A stretch of 10,473 nt of DNA from Gammaproteobacteria bacterium. GTDB lineage: Bacteria; Pseudomonadota; Gammaproteobacteria; Pseudomonadales; Azotimanducaceae. Below the pieces are notes generated by a model. It was given only the letters and a program-made list of their open reading frames with translations, made no database searches and was not told where the DNA came from. A program made the position numbers and the translations under genes. This document shows, piece by piece, positions 6,028 to 10,473 of this stretch (position 1 is its first letter; each line of letters opens with the position of its first letter). Location of the stretch: contig PBGU01000001.1 of assembly GCA_002719135.1 (NCBI GenBank), positions 1 to 10,473 of the forward strand, given 5' to 3'.

Positions 6028-7227
6028 ATGCCTGCTCTAGAAGGAATGCGCATTCTCGACATGACGCAGTACGAGGCCGGCACGTCGTGCACCCAAGCGC
6101 TCGCGTGGCTCGGTGCCGAGGTCGTCAAGATTGAACCGCCAGGCGACGGTGATCCGGGCCGGGCCGTCGGCCTAAGCCCGAACCGAGACTATTCCGCGTA
6201 TTTCTGTAATTGGAATGCCAACAAGCGGAGCATGGCACTCAATCTCGCTTCAACGGAAGGCCACGATCTGCTGCTTCAATTAGTTCCGCGCTTCGACGTG
6301 TTCGTCGAAAACTATGGACCCGGGGTTGCAGAACGTCTCAAGGTCGATTACGAAACGCTCAAAGCGGTACACCCATCGCTTATTTACGCTCGACTCAAGG
6401 GATTCGGAACGTCAGGACCCTACTCGCACTATAAGAGCTACGACATGATCGCGCAGGCGGCGGCCGGTGCGTTCTCGGTTACCGGTGAAGCGAACGGCGC
6501 GCCGCTGGTACCGGGCCCGACAACGGGCGATTCTGGGACCGGGGTCCAGCTCGGCATGGCTATTCTGGCCGCTTACATACAAAAACTCCGCTCGGGGAAT
6601 GGACAAGAAATAGAAATCTCGATGCAGGAGGCAATGACCTACTACATGCGTACGCGCATCGCGACCGGGTCCAAGTGGGGGTCCCAAGCGACGCGCCGAA
6701 ATGGCAACGTTCAGGGACTACCGCCCGTCAACAACTACCCATGCAAGCCTTTTGGTCCAAACGACTGGGTCTACATCATGCCGATTACCGCCGGACAATG
6801 GGATGAACTTTGCGTTGCTATCGACCGTTCAGACCTTATCGTCGACGAACGCTTTGCGGGCTTGGAAGAGCGGCGGGAAAATGCTGACGCATTGCACGAC
6901 ATCTTCACTGCGTGGACGAGCGAACGCACCAAACACGATGTGATGCAGATTCTCGGCAATGCCGGCGTACCTTGCTCAGCATGCTTGGATACAGAAGAAT
7001 TGCATAGCGATCCTCATCTCGTTGACCGCGGATTCATTCACCAAATCGATCACCCCGGTCACGGGGAAGTGCCTTTGCTCGGTTTTGCACCACGACTCTC
7101 TGAATCCGACGTGGAGATCGAACGCGCGCCGTTGCTAGGCGAGCACACCGACGACGTCCTCGCCGAAGAGCTCGGTCTCGAGACAAAGGAAATTACTGCA
7201 CTACGCCAATCCGGCATCGTCGCCTAA
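6028..7227 (+). CDS. Class III CoA-transferase (CaiB/BaiF/Frc family), catalytic Asp present
   Basis: A 399-residue family III CoA-transferase, which moves CoA between carboxylic acids through an aspartyl-CoA anhydride intermediate. Landmarks: LEGMRILDMTQYEAGTSCTQ (4-23), LGAEVVKIEPPGDGDPGR (28-45), NKRSMALNL (65-73), VFVENYGPGVAERL (91-104), ARLKGFGTSGPY (121-132) and APLLGEHTDDVLAEELG (367-383). The nucleophile is D168 in TTGDSGTG (165-172), aligned with Asp169 of Oxalobacter formyl-CoA transferase; it lies 25 residues before the Q of the conserved G-x-G-Q turn (Q193), the same distance as in that enzyme. Substrates cannot be told from sequence. I start at ATG 6028, with GAGGGA at 6017-6022, rather than an upstream in-frame ATG (5965), because the family begins at about this residue. 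It is followed after 17 bases by a second transferase. Confidence 0.95.
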   Translation: MPALEGMRILDMTQYEAGTSCTQALAWLGAEVVKIEPPGDGDPGRAVGLSPNRDYSAYFCNWNANKRSMALNLASTEGHDLLLQLVPRFDVFVENYGPGVAERLKVDYETLKAVHPSLIYARLKGFGTSGPYSHYKSYDMIAQAAAGAFSVTGEANGAPLVPGPTTGDSGTGVQLGMAILAAYIQKLRSGNGQEIEISMQEAMTYYMRTRIATGSKWGSQATRRNGNVQGLPPVNNYPCKPFGPNDWVYIMPITAGQWDELCVAIDRSDLIVDERFAGLEERRENADALHDIFTAWTSERTKHDVMQILGNAGVPCSACLDTEELHSDPHLVDRGFIHQIDHPGHGEVPLLGFAPRLSESDVEIERAPLLGEHTDDVLAEELGLETKEITALRQSGIVA

Positions 7228-7230
7228 AAG

Positions 7231-7235
7231 AGGAG
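7231..7235 (+). promoter_or_regulatory. Ribosome binding site of the second CoA-transferase
   Basis: AGGAG sits nine bases before the ATG at 7245, between two closely spaced genes (17-base gap). It supports this start and independent, efficient initiation of the second transferase. Confidence 0.65.
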
Positions 7236-7244
7236 AAACGCCCC

Positions 7245-8480
7245 ATGCCGGGAGCTTTGTCTTCCTTTCGGATCTGCGACTTCACCGGCCAGCTAGCGGG
7301 CGCGGGCGCGACCAAATGGTTGGCGTCATTCGGCGCCGAGATCATCCGCATCGAAGACCCCGTGCGCGAAGGCCGTTGGGATATTCTCCGTGGCACCCCA
7401 CCGTTTATCGACGATCGACGAGGCATCGACCTTGGTGGCGCATTCAATAATCACAACACCGACAAGCTCGGTATTACGCTTAATCTTCGAGACGAAAAAG
7501 CAAAGGAAATTCTCGCTGAGCTCGTTCGTGTATCGGATGTCGTGAGCGAAAACTTTGCCAAGGGCGTGCTCGAAAAGTGGGGGTTCGGTTACGACCAACT
7601 CAAAGCCATCAAGCCGGACATCGTCTACGTGTCCAACTGTGGCTTCGGACACGTCGGACCCTATAGCGACTTTCGAACCTGGGGCCCCATTGTGCAGGCC
7701 GTCTCGGGACTTACGTTCAGCTCTGGACTCCCCGGTTTAGAACCCGCCGGCTGGGGCTATTCGTTTATGGATCACACCGGCGCTTACTACATGGCTATGG
7801 CTATCATGTTGGCGTTATTGCACCGTCAAAAAACGGGCGAGGGCCAGTGGGTCGATCTGGCTTGTTCGGAATCGGCGTTAACTCTCCACGGGCCCGCGCT
7901 GCTGGATTGGACCATCAATGCCAATCCAATGCGGCGAGACGGATCACCACACTCCAATCGTAACCAATGGCCGCCCATGGCGCCCCACGGTATTTACCCC
8001 ACCCTCGGCAACGACGAATGGGTGGCGATCGCGTGCCGTAACGAATCGGATTGGGATGCGCTCTGTTCCGTTATTCAACGTCCCTGGTCAACAGACAAAG
8101 CGTTCGCCACGCTCGAGGATCGGCTCAACCATCAAGACGCGCTTGATCAACACCTGAGCGACTGGACTAAAGACCAAACAAAATATGAGATCGAAACCGC
8201 GCTCCAAAACGTCCGAGTTCCTGTAGCCGCCGTCCTTACGCCCGAAGAACGCATCGATCGCGACCCGGCAACCGGATCGTTTGGGCTCTGGCCGACCGTT
8301 CAGCATCGCGAGATGGGTGAGGTCCGAGTCGACGGACAACCCGTGCATTTCTCGAAAACCGACTGGGAGATGACTCATGGCGCGCCGTGTCTCTCCGAGC
8401 ACACCATGGACGTACTGACCCGCGTTCTCGGGTATAGCGAGGAAGAGGTCACCCAGCTTACCGCTGAGGGGGTCATATGA
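7245..8480 (+). CDS. Class III CoA-transferase, catalytic Asp present (putative active subunit)
   Basis: A 411-residue family III CoA-transferase. Landmarks: LSSFRICDFTGQLAGAGATK (5-24), FGAEIIRIEDP (29-39), NNHNTDKLGITLNL (68-81), VVSENFAKGVLEKWG (99-113), YVSNCGFGHVGPYSD (128-142), and GQWVDLACSESALTLHG (200-216). The nucleophile is D176 in SFMDHTGAYYM (173-183), again 25 residues before the Q (Q201) of the G-x-G-Q turn, as in formyl-CoA transferase. The ends of both strands of the family fold are complete. The stop overlaps the start of the next transferase (ATGA), which lacks this Asp, so the two proteins may be partner subunits of one enzyme. It is distinct enough from the preceding transferase not to be a recent copy. 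Confidence 0.94.
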   Translation: MPGALSSFRICDFTGQLAGAGATKWLASFGAEIIRIEDPVREGRWDILRGTPPFIDDRRGIDLGGAFNNHNTDKLGITLNLRDEKAKEILAELVRVSDVVSENFAKGVLEKWGFGYDQLKAIKPDIVYVSNCGFGHVGPYSDFRTWGPIVQAVSGLTFSSGLPGLEPAGWGYSFMDHTGAYYMAMAIMLALLHRQKTGEGQWVDLACSESALTLHGPALLDWTINANPMRRDGSPHSNRNQWPPMAPHGIYPTLGNDEWVAIACRNESDWDALCSVIQRPWSTDKAFATLEDRLNHQDALDQHLSDWTKDQTKYEIETALQNVRVPVAAVLTPEERIDRDPATGSFGLWPTVQHREMGEVRVDGQPVHFSKTDWEMTHGAPCLSEHTMDVLTRVLGYSEEEVTQLTAEGVI

Positions 8481-9703
8481 CAGCCCTTAGCGGTTTGCGG
8501 GTCGTTGAACTCGCGAATGAACGTATCGCGTTCACTGGTAAATTAATGGCGGACATGGGTGCCGACGTGATTCTAGTGGAACCTCCTGGTGGTGATCCAA
8601 GCCGAAGCTACCCGCCGTTTCTAGACAACAAGCCGGGGTCGGACCGGAGTTTGTACTGGTGGCACTATCACACCAGCAAGCGGGCTATCGTCTTGGACCT
8701 AGATGACCTTGAGGGCGCCAAGACCTTTCAAAAACTGATGGCAACGACGGATGTTCTCATCGAAGCTGAACCGCGCGATCGGCTCTCAAATTTGCAGCTC
8801 GATTACCCCACCTTGTCCGAAATCAAACGCGACCTTATCCACCTCGCAGTGACGACTCACGGTCGAGACGATCCACGGAGTGATCTACCAGCGACGGACC
8901 TGACCATCATGGCAACATCAGGACCACCATGGAGTTGCGGTTACGACGACCACTCACTCCCTCCGATTCGGGGTCCGCTACAGGGTTATCAGACAGCGGC
9001 TCACTTTGCGTACATGTCGGCACTGACCGCTCTACTCTATCGCGGCGTATCCGGGGAAGGACAATTCATCGACGTGTCCATGACCGCAGCTTCCAACGTA
9101 TCGACGGAGGCGGCTACCTATTCCTGGCTCGTCGCGCAAAAGACGGTACAGCGACAAACCGGGCGCCACGCGTCCGTTAGTCCATCAGGCGAAACCCAGC
9201 AACTATGTGCCGACGGACGCTATGCAAATACTGGTGTTCCGCCCCGATTTCCCCATGAATTTAAGGCTTTATACGACTGGCTTAAGAGTCTCGGACTCGA
9301 ACAGCAACTTCCAGAAGCAGTCTTTCTCGAAATGGGCGCCGAGTGGCAAGGGCCGTTTGATCTATCTCTTATCGGTCAAGACGATGCCATCACGGCGATT
9401 TTCGGAGCCGGTCGCTCGGCGCTGCAGTTGATCGCGTCCAGCGTTTCGGCGCAAGACTTCTTTCTCGGTTGTCAACAAGCCGGACTTGCCGCCGGTGCCG
9501 TCAACTCGCCCGAGGAAGCATTCGAGGATGAGCACTTCAAAGCACGCGGTTTCCACACCCACGTCCATCATGAGGACATTGACCGCACGATCACCTACCC
9601 CGGAGCGCCTTATCGTTTCGAAAAAACGCCGTGGTCAATCCGTCGACCCGCACCAAAACTGGGCGAACACAACGCCGAAGTGCTCGCCGAACTCGATCCG
9701 TGA
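8477..9703 (+). CDS. Class III CoA-transferase-like protein without the catalytic Asp (putative non-catalytic subunit)
   Basis: A 408-residue family III CoA-transferase fold protein starting at the ATG that overlaps the previous stop (GAGGGGG at 8466-8472 as binding site). It keeps LSGLRVVELANERIAFTGK (4-22), MGADVILVEPPGGDPSR (27-43), TSKRAIVLDLDD (66-77), the GEGQFIDVSM turn (193-202), EDEHFKARGF (350-359) and LGEHNAEVLAEL (395-406). At the nucleophile place, 25 residues before Q196, the residue is Tyr171 in LQGYQTAAHF (168-177), with no Asp or Glu within several residues. It therefore probably cannot form an aspartyl-CoA intermediate. By analogy with the BbsE subunit of benzylsuccinate CoA-transferase, as I recall it, this may be the structural or regulatory half of a heteromer with the protein from 7245-8480. 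A different enzyme activity is also possible. Confidence 0.88.
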   Translation: MTALSGLRVVELANERIAFTGKLMADMGADVILVEPPGGDPSRSYPPFLDNKPGSDRSLYWWHYHTSKRAIVLDLDDLEGAKTFQKLMATTDVLIEAEPRDRLSNLQLDYPTLSEIKRDLIHLAVTTHGRDDPRSDLPATDLTIMATSGPPWSCGYDDHSLPPIRGPLQGYQTAAHFAYMSALTALLYRGVSGEGQFIDVSMTAASNVSTEAATYSWLVAQKTVQRQTGRHASVSPSGETQQLCADGRYANTGVPPRFPHEFKALYDWLKSLGLEQQLPEAVFLEMGAEWQGPFDLSLIGQDDAITAIFGAGRSALQLIASSVSAQDFFLGCQQAGLAAGAVNSPEEAFEDEHFKARGFHTHVHHEDIDRTITYPGAPYRFEKTPWSIRRPAPKLGEHNAEVLAELDP

Positions 9704-9771
9704 CCCTTTTAAGGGAATCAACAAGCGAGGCAGGATATATCGCTTCACCCTGACTCCAAGCCAGTCAGCAA

Positions 9772-10473
9772 TTAACGTCGATAGGTAATCGTTCCCCCCA
9801 TCACGGTCATCGCCACATCGTCTTTTGAAATCCGGTCTCGTGCCTCAGCCCAAGGCCGTTGGAGTAAACAAAGATCTGCTGTTTGACCTGGCGCGATCCT
9901 TCGCGACGCACCACCAGGCATATCAACCGAGGAGGTAAACATGGCGATCGCTTGTTCCGGAGTGAGTTTTTCTTGCTCACCAATAACCTCGCCGGACGCG
10001 GTTCTACGGTGAACGGCCGCACGCATCGCGGCCCATGGGTCGGCGCCTCCAAACGGTGCATCGGTACCACCACCAAGCGGAATTCCCGCGTCAAGAAAAC
10101 TTTTCGCGCGATAAAGAAATTCGAGTTGTTGTGCGTCAACGTCTTTCAAATACTGGTCGCCGCGTTCAACCAAGAAGTTAGGCTGAGTGACCACGCAGAC
10201 ACCGACTCGCAGCATCAAGTCCAACGTTGACTCGTCCACGACCGACGCGTGTTCGATTCGGTCGCCCGCAAGTGAACCGATCTCCGTCAGCGCTGATAAC
10301 GTATAGACGAGTTCTGTGCGGGTCACGCAGTGCACGGCGACTGGCCGTCCGCGGTCGTGTGCTGCGCGGATACGTTGTTGAAATCCGTCGATTTCGGGTA
10401 ACGCATAGTCGTCGAGCATGATTTTCAGCGAACCATGACCCAGGTCCTCGTTCCCCATCAGTCGCACCCGCTG
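9772..10473 (-). CDS. YtcJ-like amidohydrolase (Amidohydro_3 family), C-terminal part
   Basis: The gene runs off the right edge; about 233 C-terminal residues are visible, and its start lies outside. It belongs to the metal-dependent amidohydrolase superfamily, YtcJ/N-substituted formamide deformylase branch. Counting from the GTG-encoded residue at 10467, K15 in SLKIMLDD (13-20) is the likely carbamylated metal-bridging lysine. H46 in VAVHC (43-47), H73 in RIEHASVV (70-77) and D136 in LGGGTDAPFGGADPW (131-145) are the expected metal ligands. LTPEQAIAMFTSS (168-180) and RRIAPGQTADLCLL (189-202) are the usual C-terminal segments. It would hydrolyse an amide, formamide or related bond. It is convergent with the CoA-transferase cassette and not part of it; no substrate can be assigned. 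The true start is not in the window, so the internal GTG should not be taken as the start. Confidence 0.9.
   Translation of the reverse strand, partial: QRVRLMGNEDLGHGSLKIMLDDYALPEIDGFQQRIRAAHDRGRPVAVHCVTRTELVYTLSALTEIGSLAGDRIEHASVVDESTLDLMLRVGVCVVTQPNFLVERGDQYLKDVDAQQLEFLYRAKSFLDAGIPLGGGTDAPFGGADPWAAMRAAVHRRTASGEVIGEQEKLTPEQAIAMFTSSVDMPGGASRRIAPGQTADLCLLQRPWAEARDRISKDDVAMTVMGGTITYRR

Noticed and set aside
6610..6640. Glu in the SMQEAM segment of the first CoA-transferase read as loss of a catalytic Asp (relatives often have MQDA).
   Set aside because: In formyl-CoA transferase the nucleophile is Asp169 in the GDSNSG segment, 25 residues before the Q of the G-x-G-Q turn, not the Asp of MQDA. 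The true position is Asp168 here, so the enzyme looks intact.
9704..9715. CCCTT-TT-AAGGG just after the last CoA-transferase as a terminator.
   Set aside because: The loop would be only two bases and no T-run follows, so a functional hairpin terminator is not supported.
9750..9768. CTGACT/AGTCAG hairpin in the convergent gap as a bidirectional terminator.
   Set aside because: The stem is only six pairs with a seven-base loop, and neither side has a T-tract.
1..10473. Search for tRNA, rRNA, CRISPR repeats, insertion sequences and integrase or att sites.
   Set aside because: Nothing resembling these was seen by eye; the window is filled by ordinary protein genes with short gaps.

Overview
The window looks like chromosomal DNA from a proteobacterium, most likely a free-living or marine gammaproteobacterium. 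That placement is an inference from moderate-to-high GC, frequent GTG starts, tightly packed genes with 4-8 base overlaps, and gene content rich in acyl-CoA metabolism. There is no rRNA, tRNA, CRISPR array, transposase or phage gene, and no clear sign of a recent insertion.

Left part (52-1599, + strand): a compact three-gene operon with an ECF sigma factor, a small one-pass membrane protein in the usual anti-sigma position, and a small membrane-anchored protein of the periplasmic heavy-metal-sensor/Spy type that ends in an unusual Arg/Pro-rich tail. Together they resemble an envelope or metal-stress signalling module.

Middle part (1647-4236): a phytanoyl-CoA-dioxygenase-family protein (- strand) whose iron-binding HxD motif reads His-Arg-Ala, as in Fe(II)/2-oxoglutarate halogenases. 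It is followed by an Ogt-type O6-methylguanine-DNA methyltransferase (- strand) and, divergent from that, a metallo-beta-lactamase-fold hydrolase of the glyoxalase II/persulfide dioxygenase type.

Right part (4320-9703, + strand): an acyl-CoA cassette of two crotonase-fold enzymes (overlapping by 4 bases) and three class III CoA-transferases. The last two transferases also overlap by 4 bases. Alignment from memory to formyl-CoA transferase puts the catalytic Asp in the first two, but Tyr at that place in the third, so the last pair may be an active/inactive heteromer like benzylsuccinate CoA-transferase. The cassette would activate a carboxylic acid by CoA transfer and then isomerise, hydrate or cleave the thioester; the substrate cannot be read from the sequence.

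Right edge (9772-10473, - strand): the C-terminal part of a YtcJ-like amidohydrolase, convergent with the cassette and cut by the window end.

The most interesting item is the HRA-type PhyH protein, followed by the catalytic-residue pattern of the CoA-transferases and crotonases.
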